NCBI RefSeq assembly: GCF_016342265.1 | Contig: NZ_JAEIOS010000011.1 | Location: forward strand, 62,001 to 126,000 | Direction: 5' to 3' | Source of the DNA: Corynebacterium meridianum | GTDB lineage: Bacteria; Actinomycetota; Actinomycetes; Mycobacteriales; Mycobacteriaceae | Length of the DNA stretch: 64,000 bases | Part shown: piece by piece, positions 1 to 9,642 of the stretch | Layout: each line of letters opens with the position of its first letter | Numbering within the stretch: position 1 is the stretch's first letter | Notes under the pieces: generated by a model | Told to the model about the DNA's origin: nothing | Database searches by the model: none | The model's input: only the letters and a program-made list of their open reading frames with translations | Made by a program: the position numbers and the translations under genes

Positions 1-488
1 GCGGGATCGGTGCAGATCTCCGCGCGCTCGAAGGCGCCGATGATCCGGGCGCGGAGCTCGAGGGCGTCGTCGATGGACTTCATGCCGGGGGCGTACTCGG
101 CGAAATGGTCGTTGCCGAAGTAGGACTGGCTCGATCCGGCGGCGACGATCAGGGAATCATAGGCGTACGCGCGTTCGAAGTCGCCCAGTCGTGCGGTGAC
201 CAGCTTCCCGTCGACGTCGATGTCCGTTACCTCGCCCTTGACGACGTGCACGTTGTCCTGGTCCTTGAGGATCTGGCGGGTTGAGGGTGCGATCTCACCG
301 GAGGAGAGGATACCGGTCGCCACCTGGTAGAGCAGCGGCTGGAAGAGGTGGTGGTTGGTGCGGTCGATCAGGGTGACGTCGACGTCGGCGTCCGCGAGTT
401 TCTGGACGGCGAACAGGCCACCGAAGCCCGAGCCGATGACGACGACGTGGTGACGGCCGCCCTCGGGACGGAAAGGCTTGTCAGTCAT
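1..488 (-). CDS. ndh: Type II NADH dehydrogenase, N-terminal part (runs off the window)
   Basis: The reverse strand from the ATG at 486-488 reads into the left edge without a stop, giving about 162 residues. Near the N terminus it has the FAD-binding dinucleotide fold VVIGSGFGGL, followed by LIDRTNHHLFQPLLYQVATG and GEIAPSTRQIL, which are signatures of single-subunit NADH:quinone oxidoreductases. The family oxidises NADH and passes electrons to menaquinone at the cytoplasmic face of the membrane without pumping protons. The C-terminal NADH-binding and membrane-associated parts lie outside the window. The next gene is divergent. Confidence 0.9.
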   Translation of the reverse strand, partial: MTDKPFRPEGGRHHVVVIGSGFGGLFAVQKLADADVDVTLIDRTNHHLFQPLLYQVATGILSSGEIAPSTRQILKDQDNVHVVKGEVTDIDVDGKLVTARLGDFERAYAYDSLIVAAGSSQSYFGNDHFAEYAPGMKSIDDALELRARIIGAFERAEICTDP

Positions 489-719
489 ATAGGTGTTGTC
501 TCCTGGATGAGGATCTGGGGGCCGCAGGAGCGGGCTGCGGCAGTACGGTGCTTCATCGTAGTACGTTGTCGGATAAATCACATCACCCCGGCTCACAGGG
601 CGATGTCTGCGGGGACCGCAGGCAGAGGCGGGATACTATCGGCCCACGCTGATTCGGCGCTCCACCCGGCGTCGAGCACCCAACCGCCCAACGCAACGGA
701 AACGGAAGTAGTCAGACCC

Positions 720-2060
720 ATGCCCGGCCCCGCATCCGGGGGGTACACCCCCGCTCATCTCGCCCACATCGACGCCTCCAGGTGGCCCGGTGTCGCGATC
801 GTTCCGGACAACCGGATCCTGCGCCACCGGGCGGCCGCGGCGGAATCGCGTTTCGCGGCGGCATGCGCCACCGCGGGCATAGGTCTGGATCCGGAGGTGC
901 CGGGGGGTGCCGACCTGACCGTCGAGAATGAGGAGCTGTTCCTCCGGTTGGCCGACAGCGGTTGGTTGGGGCTGGCGGAGGGATACATGGCCGGTGAATG
1001 GCGGAGCCGGGACCTGGTGACGAGTCTCGCAGGCCTGCTGGAGTGCGGCTTCGCTCCGCGAGGGAGATTCCGACCGGGTTCACCGGGGACGGCGGCCGCC
1101 GGCGGATACGCCGGAGGGGAGCTGCCTGGGGATCTCGTCCGCCTGTACTCCGGCGACGGGATGTCGGCGTTCGGCGCGCGGTTCGCATCCGGGGTACCGA
1201 CCACGGTCCGGACGTCGGTGCCGAGTTTCGTCCGCGGCGCGGGCCGCGGCAGCGAACCCTCCAGCCACTTCGTCGACATCACGACCCTCGCGCCGCCGGT
1301 CGCGGTGGAGCGCGTGGATCTCGGCCCGGCACAGCGACGTGCCGCCGAAGCCCTGCTCGATGCCGCACGGGTCCGTACGGGGACGGATCTCGTCGAGTTT
1401 CCCTGTGGCGGTGGGACGGTCGCACTCGCCGCGGCCCGACGGGGTGCCACCGTCGATTGCCTGACGGCCGACCCGGAACTGGCGGGATCGGTCAGGGAAC
1501 TACTCGACCGTGGCTCTGACGGTGGTCGCGTGCATGTGGCGGTGACGGAGAACCCGCTCCCGACGCGTCTTGACTGGGCCGGAACGTACGACGCTCTAGT
1601 GAGCGTGGAGAAGCTGGAGGTGCTGGGCGCCGCAGGCCGCGCGGACTATCTCCGAGCCGTGGAACAGATGCTCGCCCCCGGAGGATACGCGGCGCTACAG
1701 AGCGTCGTGGCCACCGATGACATGCGTCGGGTGGGGCGGGATGCACTGACGGTCTCCCGCGCCTACATCTGGCCCGCACTCGAACACATCAGCACCGAGG
1801 ATCTGCACCGGGCGGTGGACAGTTCGACGGAGCTGCGGATTGTCGCGGAGGCGCACTTTGCGTCCCACTACGAGACCACCCTGCGGTTGCAGCGGGAGAT
1901 CTTCGCCGCGAACGAGCGCAGCGCCGCCGCGGACGGCTTCGACATCGTGTTCCGGCGACTGTGGGACTACCAGCTCGCACTGATGGAGGCGATGTTCCGG
2001 TTGGGGTGGCTGGACGCCGTCCAGGTGACCGCGACCTCCCGGCGACCGCTACGCCACTGA
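720..2060 (+). CDS. Cyclopropane-fatty-acyl-phospholipid synthase-like SAM methyltransferase
   Basis: The call is a 446-residue protein. The N-terminal part contains LADSGWLGLAEGYMAGEW, the accessory-domain signature of CFA synthases. A class I SAM-binding motif FPCGGGTVALAAARRG lies mid-protein, then VSVEKLEVLG and LAPGGYAALQ. The C terminus (FRRLWDYQLALMEAMFRLGWLDAVQVT) matches the end of the family. Such enzymes add methylene or methyl groups to unsaturated acyl chains of phospholipids. The reading frame is open upstream to 348, but that part lies antisense to ndh and lacks family similarity, so I start at the ATG at 720; the SD there is weak (GGAAGTAG). The end overlaps the convergent next gene by 12 bp. 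Confidence 0.75.
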   Translation: MPGPASGGYTPAHLAHIDASRWPGVAIVPDNRILRHRAAAAESRFAAACATAGIGLDPEVPGGADLTVENEELFLRLADSGWLGLAEGYMAGEWRSRDLVTSLAGLLECGFAPRGRFRPGSPGTAAAGGYAGGELPGDLVRLYSGDGMSAFGARFASGVPTTVRTSVPSFVRGAGRGSEPSSHFVDITTLAPPVAVERVDLGPAQRRAAEALLDAARVRTGTDLVEFPCGGGTVALAAARRGATVDCLTADPELAGSVRELLDRGSDGGRVHVAVTENPLPTRLDWAGTYDALVSVEKLEVLGAAGRADYLRAVEQMLAPGGYAALQSVVATDDMRRVGRDALTVSRAYIWPALEHISTEDLHRAVDSSTELRIVAEAHFASHYETTLRLQREIFAANERSAAADGFDIVFRRLWDYQLALMEAMFRLGWLDAVQVTATSRRPLRH

Positions 2061-2732
2061 TTCCGGACGGTGGTCCCAGGAGACGAGCCGCCACCGACCG
2101 AACGGGGCGTCCCCGGGTTCCATGACGATCAGCCCCGTGTTCGGGAGCGGATGGGCATCTTCGACGGCGATTCCGGTGGCGTGGCGTGCGAACAGTCGCA
2201 TCGCCGAAGCATGGGCCACCACGATCGCATCGCCGTCCGCGCGTAGGGCCATCTCCCGGAGCACGACGCCTTCGATCACGGGCCGGTAGCGGCCGAGGAA
2301 CGTCGTGATGTTCTCGCCTCCCGGGGTCATCCCGGAGGGGTCGCCGGCGAGTGCCGCCAGGTGCGCGGCACGGAAGGTCTCGATCGAGGTGATGTCTGTG
2401 AGGTCCTCCAGGTCACCGGCGGAGAACTCGTGCAGCCCCGGGCGGGTGGTCACCGGTACGGTACCGGCGGCGAGCCCGGCGTGCTTCTCGAGGGATTCGA
2501 CGAGCAGAGCGCCGGTCGTCCGGGCACGAACGGCTTCGGAGGTGTGCACTCCCGTGAGTCGTCCGGGGTGACCGTCAGCTGCCCCGACCAGTTCGGCGAG
2601 CCGCCGGCCGACCTCGATGGCCTGGTTCCGGCCGCGCTCCGTCAGCGGCGCTCCCGGTGGACGGGTATCCAGTGAGTGCCGGATGTTCGCGGTCGTCTCG
2701 CCGTGTCGGACCAGGATCAGGCGTCCGGTCAT
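2049..2732 (-). CDS. Histidine phosphatase family protein (phosphoglycerate mutase-like)
   Basis: The 227-residue protein starts MTGRLILVRHGETTANIRHS, which carries the RHGE phosphohistidine motif of the family. Downstream are LTERGRNQA, a Glu in the HEFSAGDLEDL segment, and the second catalytic His in IVVAHASAMR. The family hydrolyses phosphate esters of sugars or other small molecules; the substrate cannot be told from sequence. It is transcribed in the same direction as the DedA and transporter genes to its right. Confidence 0.85.
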   Translation of the reverse strand: MTGRLILVRHGETTANIRHSLDTRPPGAPLTERGRNQAIEVGRRLAELVGAADGHPGRLTGVHTSEAVRARTTGALLVESLEKHAGLAAGTVPVTTRPGLHEFSAGDLEDLTDITSIETFRAAHLAALAGDPSGMTPGGENITTFLGRYRPVIEGVVLREMALRADGDAIVVAHASAMRLFARHATGIAVEDAHPLPNTGLIVMEPGDAPFGRWRLVSWDHRPESVA

Positions 2733-2760
2733 CGTCTCCTCCTCGGGTGTCGTGTGTGGG

Positions 2761-3417
2761 TCATCGTCCCGCTGTACGGGTGCTTAGTGCCTCGGTGTCA
2801 CGGGATTCCGCCTCGGCGGCCCGCCGCGAGCGCCGGATCAGCGTGGTGACCTTGATGAGCATCGGAAACAGGACGAGGGAGACACCGATGACGATGACCC
2901 AGTGCATGTATTCTTGTACGACCGGAACCTCCCCGAGAAGATACCCCGCGGAGGTTATTCCTGCGCCCCACAGCACACTGCCGATGACCGAATAGAAGGT
3001 GAATGTCCGGTGCGGCATCGATGAGAACCCGGCGACCACCGGGGTCACGGTGCGGACGACCGCCACGAATCTGGCCAGCGTCACCGTCGCGGGGCCGAAG
3101 CGGTCGAAGAAGTGGTTCGTGCGTTCGACGGCTTCGGGGCCGATCCACTGCATCGCCCGCGAGTCCAGTGCCCGGGGTCCGTATCGGCGACCGATGAGGA
3201 ACCCGAGTTGATCACCGAGGATCGCGGCGACCGGGATACCGATGAGCAGGGCCCAGAGGGGGGCGAAGGGGCTTTCGGCGTGGGCCATGATGCCCGCCGT
3301 GAACAACAGCGTGTCCCCGGGGAAGATGAAACCGATGAGCAGCCCCGTCTCCATGAAGATGACGACGAGTATCCCGAGCAGACCGAAGGAGTTGACCAGT
3401 GTGTCCACGTCAAACAA
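2761..3417 (-). CDS. DedA family membrane protein
   Basis: The sequence shows several hydrophobic segments and the DedA hallmarks: an early GFIFPGDTLLFTAG re-entrant region, LIGRRYGP, and FFDRFGPATVTLARFVAVVRTVTPVVAG. The family includes putative proton-coupled lipid or undecaprenyl-phosphate flippases. The frame stays open to 3609, but family similarity begins only at FDVDTLVNSFG. I therefore propose a TTG start at 3417, with AGCAGG about 10 nt upstream, giving about 218 residues as usual for the family. The start is uncertain; the family call is not. Confidence 0.8.
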   Translation of the reverse strand: MFDVDTLVNSFGLLGILVVIFMETGLLIGFIFPGDTLLFTAGIMAHAESPFAPLWALLIGIPVAAILGDQLGFLIGRRYGPRALDSRAMQWIGPEAVERTNHFFDRFGPATVTLARFVAVVRTVTPVVAGFSSMPHRTFTFYSVIGSVLWGAGITSAGYLLGEVPVVQEYMHWVIVIGVSLVLFPMLIKVTTLIRRSRRAAEAESRDTEALSTRTAGR

Positions 3418-3647
3418 CGGCGGCCACCTGCTCTCTGTGTGAGTGTTCCGTTCGCGGGTCGCTACGGAATCGATCCACCTCTCGGGTGGCTTTCTTCCCG
3501 ATGATACGACACAGGGCATCGGGCGGTTACCTGTGGAGTCCGCTGACCCCGGGGCGACGGTTACCGCCCGGTGGTCCGGTATGACCGAAACGTCGTGGCC
3601 GGGGTCCACACTTCCCGGGTTCCCGCGATGTGTGCCGGAGCCGCGAA

Positions 3648-5009
3648 CTAGATCTCCGTCATGTCCACGTAGCGGGTCTCGTGCATGCAGCGGATCGCGA
3701 TGAGGGATATTACCGACACCACGGCCAGATAGACACCCACGGATGCCACACCGAAGGCGGCGACGAGTGCGGTGGCGACGAAGGGTGCGATCGCCGCGCC
3801 GAGGATCGAGGCCAGGTTGTAGGCGATTCCGGAGCCGGTGTACCGGACGTTGGTGGGGAAGAGCTCCGGTAGTACCGCGGACATGGGACCGAAGATCAGA
3901 CCCATGATGAACATGCCGATGGTCAGGAACGCGAGAGTGCTTCCGGTGGTGGCTGTGTCGGGGCTGAGGAACAACGGAAATGCCAGGCCGAATCCGATCA
4001 TCAGCAGTGACACGGTGCTGAGCGTCCGGCGGCGACCCCGGGAATCAGCGAGCCGTCCGGAGAGGAGGATACCGAGGATGAACGCGAAGATGGAGATCAG
4101 CTGGATCTTCAGGAAATCGGTGTAGCTGATGCCCAATCCGAGTCCTTTCTCCCGTGAGCCGATCCCGTAGGAGAGGACCCAGGTGGTGACGAGATAGAAC
4201 AACGTGTAGCAGCTGACCATGATGAATGTTCCGAGCACCAACGGACGGAAGGATGTGCGGAACACCTCGGCGACCGGGGCGTTCACCTTCTTGCCGCTCT
4301 GGACCGCACTGGTGAAGACCGGGGTTTCCTCCAGCCTGAAGCGGACGTAGAGACCGATGACGACCATGACCGCCGAAAGCAGGAACGGGATACGCCAGCC
4401 CCATGTCATGAAGGCGCCGGTGGTCTCGCCGTTGGTGTGCCCGAGGGTGCTCACGAGGATCAGGAAGAGTCCGTTGGCGGCGAGGAATCCGAACGGTGCG
4501 CCGAGCTGCGGCCACATCGCGGCCCAGGCGCGCTTGCCTTTTTCGGCTGTCTCCGTGGCGAGCAGTGCCGCGCCGGACCACTCGCCGCCCAGACCGAGCC
4601 CCTGGCAGAAGCGCATGAGCGCCAGCAGTGCGGGCGCGAGGACCCCGGCCATCGCGTAGGTAGGTAGCACACCGATGAGGAAGGTCGCGATGCCCATGGT
4701 GAGCAATGACGCCACGAGAGTGGCTTTTCTGCCGATTCTGTCACCGAAGTGTCCGAACACGACCGAACCGAGTGGACGGCCGAGGAATGCGAGCCCGAAG
4801 GTCGCGAAAGAGGCGAGGAGAGCCACGGTGTGGTCTTCGTTCGCGGGAAAGAACAGATAGGGGAAGACCGCGACGGCTGCGCTCGCGTAGGCGTAGAAAT
4901 CGTAGAATTCGACGGTTGTCCCCACCAGTGAGGCGATGACGATCCGGCGTCGCGTACGTCGGTCGAAGCGCGGTCGGGTGGTGGATGCCGGGGTGGTGGT
5001 TCCGGTCAT
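3648..5009 (-). CDS. MFS transporter, metabolite:H+ symporter (MHS) family
   Basis: The 453-residue protein has about 12 hydrophobic segments. It shows the MHS start (SLVGTTVEFYDFYAYASAA), the loop 2-3 signature (GHFGDRIGRKATL), and LMRFCQGLGLGGEWSGAALLATE, all typical of the ProP/ShiA/KgtP branch of MFS. It is expected to import an organic acid or osmolyte with protons across the cytoplasmic membrane; the substrate is not predictable. An SD-like AAGGAAG precedes the ATG. A 24-bp imperfect dyad at 5092-5115 lies about 85 bp upstream and may be an operator. Confidence 0.88.
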   Translation of the reverse strand: MTGTTTPASTTRPRFDRRTRRRIVIASLVGTTVEFYDFYAYASAAVAVFPYLFFPANEDHTVALLASFATFGLAFLGRPLGSVVFGHFGDRIGRKATLVASLLTMGIATFLIGVLPTYAMAGVLAPALLALMRFCQGLGLGGEWSGAALLATETAEKGKRAWAAMWPQLGAPFGFLAANGLFLILVSTLGHTNGETTGAFMTWGWRIPFLLSAVMVVIGLYVRFRLEETPVFTSAVQSGKKVNAPVAEVFRTSFRPLVLGTFIMVSCYTLFYLVTTWVLSYGIGSREKGLGLGISYTDFLKIQLISIFAFILGILLSGRLADSRGRRRTLSTVSLLMIGFGLAFPLFLSPDTATTGSTLAFLTIGMFIMGLIFGPMSAVLPELFPTNVRYTGSGIAYNLASILGAAIAPFVATALVAAFGVASVGVYLAVVSVISLIAIRCMHETRYVDMTEI

Positions 5010-5091
5010 GGGAGTGGATCTTCCTTCGTGCGGAGAGGCGTATCGGTAGTTGGTGTCCCTGACCTGAGGGGATAGTGATGCGGTGGGGACC

Positions 5092-5115
5092 GGTGTGGTG
5101 ATATGTCACCGCACC
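5092..5115. promoter_or_regulatory. Inverted repeat upstream of the MFS gene; otherwise gene-free stretch 5010-5318
   Basis: Arms GGTGTGGTGA and TCACCGCACC pair at nine of ten positions around a 4-nt centre. The site lies between the transporter start (5009) and the end of the FAD/Fe-S gene (5319). A second short dyad, GTAT-C-ATAC, is at 5126-5134. They could be operators or part of a terminator for the gene to the right. I see no coding sequence in 5010-5318. Confidence 0.35.
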
Positions 5116-5318
5116 AAAGCAGGTAGTATCATACACCTTTCTTTTTACCGTACAGAACCCGAATTCCACTCCATGGGAAACAGCCGGTGGTGCGTCTCCA
5201 TTCCCGAGGGGGTGTCCACCGGTCTTCTCCGTGGAGCCCGTGATGACGACCGGGGGCCGGACCACCCGCGACCGGTCCGAGGTGTTCGGGGCACCTGTTC
5301 CTCACGGAGATCCCGGTG

Positions 5319-8261
5319 TCAGGGGGTCATCACGGGACGGGACGCCTTTTCCAGGAGGCAAGCCACGCTCTGATAGGGCTTTCCCGCGATCATCTCGAGC
5401 CCCATCTCGCAGGTACGGTTGTCGGAGACGAACGCATCGAAGTGTCCGGTGAGCCCCGCGCGTTCCTCCCGGGTCGCGGACTCGACCAGTTCGGGGTGCA
5501 GCAGGCCACGGTCACCGGCGGTACCGCAGCAGGTCGCCTTGTCCGGTACGACAACCTCATCGGCGGCCCTCCGGACGAGGGCGACGAGATCGTCGTTGAG
5601 CCCCATGTGGGTGGTCGAGCAGGTGGGGTGAACCGCGACCCTCCCCATCGAATCGGTGAATGTGAGTCCGTCCACGACCTCATCCCGCAACCAGTCGACG
5701 ACATCCAGGATCCGGATCCGGGAGAAGTTCTCCGCGAGCTCACCGTCGAGGGCCCCGGGAACCTGCTCCAGGAGCCCGTGCGTGCAGCTCGCTGCGTCGA
5801 CGACCACCGGCAGCGCACCGCCGTCGGTCCATCGCCACAGATCGGTGGCTATGGCCCGGGCACGGTCCTCGAACCCCCTGGTGTAGCCCTTCGACGACCA
5901 TGGCGTGCCGCAGCAGTTGCCCTCCACGTCGCCGGGGATCCACACCGGTCGACCCGACCTGCGGCCGAGTTCCACGATGGCGCGCGGGAGTTCCAGCTGG
6001 TCCGACGGCGCGCCGTGGGGGCGGCCGAAGATCCGGTTGATGCAGGCGGGGAAGTAGACAGCGCTGGCACCCTCCCGCTGCGTGGCCGGCATCGTCCGGG
6101 AGGCGGCGTGCGGCAGCTTTCCCGGAATGGTTGGCAGGATGTCGGAGGAAATCACCGCGCGGCCCGCGTTCGCGACACCGCGCAGCGCGCCGGTTCCCGC
6201 GACACCGTCGAGAAGCTCCGCGGCCTTCACCCCGCCCCGGGCCGCACGCTCGAAGTGCCGGAAGTTGCGTGCCGTCCCGAGGGCGATGTGCTCGGCGGTG
6301 CCGTCGTGTTCGGCGGCGCGGAACATCTTCATGACCTTGCCGGTGTCGATGCTGATCGGACACGCCACGGCACACGTCCCGTCGGCGGCGCACATCTCGA
6401 CGGCATCGTACTCGTACTCCTGCTGGAGTTTGGCCAGCAGCTCGCTGCCCTCGGGCTGGCGGGCCATCTCCCGTCGCAGGACGATGCGCTGCCGAGGGGT
6501 GACCGTGACGTGCCGTGAGGGGCAGATCGGTTCGCAGAAGCCGCATTCCACACAGGCGTTGATCTCGTCCTCGACCCTGGGGAAGGACTTGAATCGCTGG
6601 AGGTGGATGTCCTGGCTCCGGGTGAGCTTGACGTTCGGGGCGAGAATGCCGCGGGGATCGATGAGTTCCTTCACCCGCCACATCAGCTCCCAGGCGCACT
6701 CACCCCACTCGCGCAGAAGGAACGGGGCCATGTTGACGCCGGTGCCGTGCTCGGCCTTCAGCGACCCCTGGTACTCGTCGATGACGAGTCGGGCGAGATC
6801 ATCGAGGAAATTCGCGTAGTGCGCGCGCTCCCCGTCGTCGTCCAGGCGGGGGAGCAGGAAGAAGTGCAGGTTGCCGAACGCGGCGTGGCCCATGACCATC
6901 TCCGGGTATCCGTAGCTGGAGAGCAGGTCCAGAAGATCCGCGGCCCCCTGTCCGACCTCGGCGGGCGGGAAGCAGACGTCCTCGGTGATCAGGGCAGTGC
7001 CCTGCGGGCGATCCCCGCCGATCAGCCCGAAGAGGCCGTTCCGGATCTTCCACGCACCGCGCTGGCCCTCCGGTGTGCGGTCGAAGGACAACGGGGAGAG
7101 TAGCGCCGCATCGGCGAGGACGTCCTGGGCCGCGGCGATCGCCCGGTCGAGCTCCTCCTCGGAGGTCCCGCCGACCTCCAGGAGGAGTGCCGCGGTGTTG
7201 TCGTCGATGTCCGCCCACTCGGCGGGCGCCTCGCGGAAGTTGTCGACGGAGCGCTTCAACACCGGAGCGACGAGCAGCTCACAGGCCTGCGCACCGGTGT
7301 CCATCAGTGGCGCGACATAGGAGGCGGCCTGCCGCAGGTCGGGGAGCATCACCCAGGCGACCGCCTTGTACCGCGGCAGCTCGATGGTGCGGATCACGGA
7401 TTCGGTGATCGCGCCGAAGATCCCCTCGGACCCCACCATCAGGCGCATGAGGATGCGGACGGGGGTGTCCTCATCGAGGAAGGCGTCGAGGCGCAGTCCG
7501 TTGGTGTTCCGGATGGAGAACTTCCTGCGCAGGAACCCGACCAGCTCCTCGTCCCGGCGGATCTCGTCACGCAGCGCGAGTAGACCGGCGACGAGTTCGG
7601 GTTCGGCGGCCGCCAGTTTCTCCTCCGCGCCGGGGTCCGTGGTGTCCACGATGGTGCCCGAGGGGAGGACGAAGGTGGCCTCCTCCAACGTGTGGTAGCT
7701 GTCCCGTTCGAGGGAGCAGCGCATTCCCCCGGCGTTGTCCGCGAGGACCCCTCCGATGGTGCACACGGACGTCGAACCCGGATCGGGGCCGATCATGTGG
7801 CCGTGCCGTGCGAGGACCGCCTGAGCGTCCCCGAGGACGACACCCGGTCGCGACCAGATGCGCTTACCGCCGTCGCGTACCTCCATACCGGTGAAGTGGG
7901 TCTTGACGTCGACGAGAATGTCCTCGCTCATGGCCTGCCCGTTGAGGGAGGTTCCGGCGGCCCGGAACGTGATCTTCCGGTCGTTCCGGGCCGCGAAACG
8001 CATGAGTCTCGCGAGGTCGTGGGCGTTGCGTGGCCGAACCACGATCTGCGGGACGGTGCGGTACGGGCTGGCGTCCGAGGCGTAGCGGATGAGATCGCTG
8101 ACTCGGCCGGAGACGTTCTCCTCGCCGAGGAGCGTCCGCAGTGCCTTGAGTAGGGGAGCAGGGGCACCGTTCACGCGTTCGGCGGGGACGGCGTCCGGCT
8201 GTGGGGAGGCGCCCTCGGGGCGTCCGATACGACTGGGATCCGGAGTCAGCAGCTTCTTCAT
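5319..8261 (-). CDS. FAD-binding and (Fe-S)-binding oxidoreductase (D-2-hydroxyacid/D-lactate dehydrogenase type)
   Basis: The 980-residue fusion has, in order: a PCMH-type FAD domain (about residues 70-250, with FRAAGTSLNGQA and GPDPGSTSVCTIGGVLADNAGG), the FAD-oxidase C-terminal domain (about 260-530), two ferredoxin-like clusters (CVECGFCEPICP near 570; CAADGTCAVACP near 625), and two CCG domains (CCGTPWSSKG near 785, CCGTAGDRG near 912). This layout equals GlcD plus GlcF in one chain, as in quinone-dependent D-lactate or D-2-hydroxyglutarate dehydrogenases. It is expected to be a membrane-associated electron donor to menaquinone. The exact 2-hydroxyacid is not predictable. It stands alone, with its own 5' region. 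Confidence 0.85.
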   Translation of the reverse strand: MKKLLTPDPSRIGRPEGASPQPDAVPAERVNGAPAPLLKALRTLLGEENVSGRVSDLIRYASDASPYRTVPQIVVRPRNAHDLARLMRFAARNDRKITFRAAGTSLNGQAMSEDILVDVKTHFTGMEVRDGGKRIWSRPGVVLGDAQAVLARHGHMIGPDPGSTSVCTIGGVLADNAGGMRCSLERDSYHTLEEATFVLPSGTIVDTTDPGAEEKLAAAEPELVAGLLALRDEIRRDEELVGFLRRKFSIRNTNGLRLDAFLDEDTPVRILMRLMVGSEGIFGAITESVIRTIELPRYKAVAWVMLPDLRQAASYVAPLMDTGAQACELLVAPVLKRSVDNFREAPAEWADIDDNTAALLLEVGGTSEEELDRAIAAAQDVLADAALLSPLSFDRTPEGQRGAWKIRNGLFGLIGGDRPQGTALITEDVCFPPAEVGQGAADLLDLLSSYGYPEMVMGHAAFGNLHFFLLPRLDDDGERAHYANFLDDLARLVIDEYQGSLKAEHGTGVNMAPFLLREWGECAWELMWRVKELIDPRGILAPNVKLTRSQDIHLQRFKSFPRVEDEINACVECGFCEPICPSRHVTVTPRQRIVLRREMARQPEGSELLAKLQQEYEYDAVEMCAADGTCAVACPISIDTGKVMKMFRAAEHDGTAEHIALGTARNFRHFERAARGGVKAAELLDGVAGTGALRGVANAGRAVISSDILPTIPGKLPHAASRTMPATQREGASAVYFPACINRIFGRPHGAPSDQLELPRAIVELGRRSGRPVWIPGDVEGNCCGTPWSSKGYTRGFEDRARAIATDLWRWTDGGALPVVVDAASCTHGLLEQVPGALDGELAENFSRIRILDVVDWLRDEVVDGLTFTDSMGRVAVHPTCSTTHMGLNDDLVALVRRAADEVVVPDKATCCGTAGDRGLLHPELVESATREERAGLTGHFDAFVSDNRTCEMGLEMIAGKPYQSVACLLEKASRPVMTP

Positions 8262-8458
8262 GAATGCAGTCTAACGCGCATGAAACGACATCGGGCGTCA
8301 CACTCTGGAGTTCTTTCGACTCTATATAAATTAGGCTGACCTTGCTCTTTGCGTGGAGATATCTCCAACTACGGAAATCGTCCCGAGACGGATCGGTGTT
8401 TCCGGGGGTGATTTAAAAGGGGTGCTGTGGGGGCTGTCCCGTTTAGCTGACGGTGATG

Positions 8459-8498
8459 GTTGCACTACGGTTAGCCGGAGTTGACGAGCCGGTGCAAC
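8459..8498. promoter_or_regulatory. Possible structured leader of the BASS transporter; gene-free stretch 8262-8643
   Basis: Between two divergent genes, GTTGCAC at 8459 pairs perfectly with GTGCAAC at 8492. The enclosed loop contains TAGCCGG and GAGCCGG elements, and GC-rich segments that could form further hairpins follow before the GTG start at 8644. I do not recognise a known riboswitch. The dyad is seen directly; any regulatory role is inference. Confidence 0.3.
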
Positions 8499-8643
8499 AC
8501 CCCCGCGCCGGGCGTCGGCATTCACCGGATGCGGCACCACCCTGGCCCCGGAACTGCGGCCGACCCGACAACCGCCGAGCCCGCAGCCGCCCGCGCCGTC
8601 GAGGCCGGGCACAGCGAAGAAAACCAGTGGAAGGAAATGCCCC

Positions 8644-9621
8644 GTGTCCCTGCTCGACAGTCACAGTGCGCCGCACCCGCCCGAGACGGCCGACATGGAG
8701 GAACGCTCGGCGACGCTCGCCGTTCTCGCGTTCCCGGCGGTCGTCATCATCGGCGCATTCATCGCCTACCTTATGCCGGACACGTTCATCCCGCTGAAGT
8801 CCTGGATCTCGCCGGGACTCATGGTGATCATGTTCTGCATGGGACTCACACTGACCCTGCCCGACATCGGGACAGTGGTGAAACGACCCTGGCCGATCTT
8901 CCTCGGCGTCGTCGCCCAGTACATCGTCATGCCGCTGTCCGCCGTCGTTGTCGCCAAGGCACTCAACTTCGGACCGGAGGTGGCGGTCGGCCTGCTCATG
9001 CTCGGGTCCGTTCCCGGCGGCACGGCGTCGAACGTCATCGCCTACCTCGCCAAGGGAGACGTCGCGTTGTCCGTGGCGATGACCAGCGTCTCCACGCTGC
9101 TCTCTCCGATCGTCACACCGATGCTGATGCTCTACCTGGCCGACGCCCAGGCTGACGTCGATGCAGGCGGTATGACCTGGTCCCTGGTCAAGACGGTGCT
9201 CATCCCGGTCGGTCTCGGTCTCATCCTCAGGGTGTTCTTCGACCGCTTCGTCAACATGATTCTCCCGGTTCTCCCGTGGTTGTCCATCGGCACCATCGGA
9301 ATGGTCCTCATGGTCGTCGTCGCGCTGTCGGCAGACAAGCTCGCTGTGGTCGGGCTAGTTGTCCTGCTCGGGGTGATCATCCAGAATCTCCTCGGCTACC
9401 TCGTCGGCTACTACGCCCCGAAGCTGCTGGGCCAGAAGACCGCGGCCTGCCGGACGACCGCCATCGAGGTGTCGACTCAGAACTCCGGGCTCGCCTCCGC
9501 GCTGGCCACCCAGTTCTTCAGCCCCGAGGCCGCGATCCCGGGCGCCATCGCCGCCATCTGGGCCAACGTCTCCGGGGCGCTCTACGCCGCCATCGTGCGC
9601 CGCATGCCCATCAGGGACTGA
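8644..9621 (+). CDS. Bile acid:sodium symporter (BASS) family transporter
   Basis: The 325-residue protein has about ten hydrophobic segments and the BASS signatures FCMGLTLTLPDIG, MLGSVPGGTASNVIAYLAKGDVALSVAMTS and IEVSTQNSGLASALATQFF. Family members use the sodium gradient to import organic anions such as pantothenate, keto acids or sterol acids. The GTG start at 8644 is preceded by GGAAGGAAA. The gene is monocistronic, divergent from the FAD/Fe-S oxidoreductase and convergent with the nad operon. Its roughly 380-bp 5' region is long and could hold a structured leader. Confidence 0.88.
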   Translation: MSLLDSHSAPHPPETADMEERSATLAVLAFPAVVIIGAFIAYLMPDTFIPLKSWISPGLMVIMFCMGLTLTLPDIGTVVKRPWPIFLGVVAQYIVMPLSAVVVAKALNFGPEVAVGLLMLGSVPGGTASNVIAYLAKGDVALSVAMTSVSTLLSPIVTPMLMLYLADAQADVDAGGMTWSLVKTVLIPVGLGLILRVFFDRFVNMILPVLPWLSIGTIGMVLMVVVALSADKLAVVGLVVLLGVIIQNLLGYLVGYYAPKLLGQKTAACRTTAIEVSTQNSGLASALATQFFSPEAAIPGAIAAIWANVSGALYAAIVRRMPIRD

Positions 9622-9642
9622 CCGACCCCGCGGGACCCCGGT

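Noticed and set aside
348-719. In-frame extension of the methyltransferase gene upstream of 720
   Set aside because: It is antisense to ndh, has no CFA-synthase similarity, and its translation has shadow-frame composition.
8331-8349. DtxR-like box before the FAD/Fe-S oxidoreductase
   Set aside because: Only about 11 of 19 positions match and neither half is complete; not above what AT-rich sequence gives by chance.
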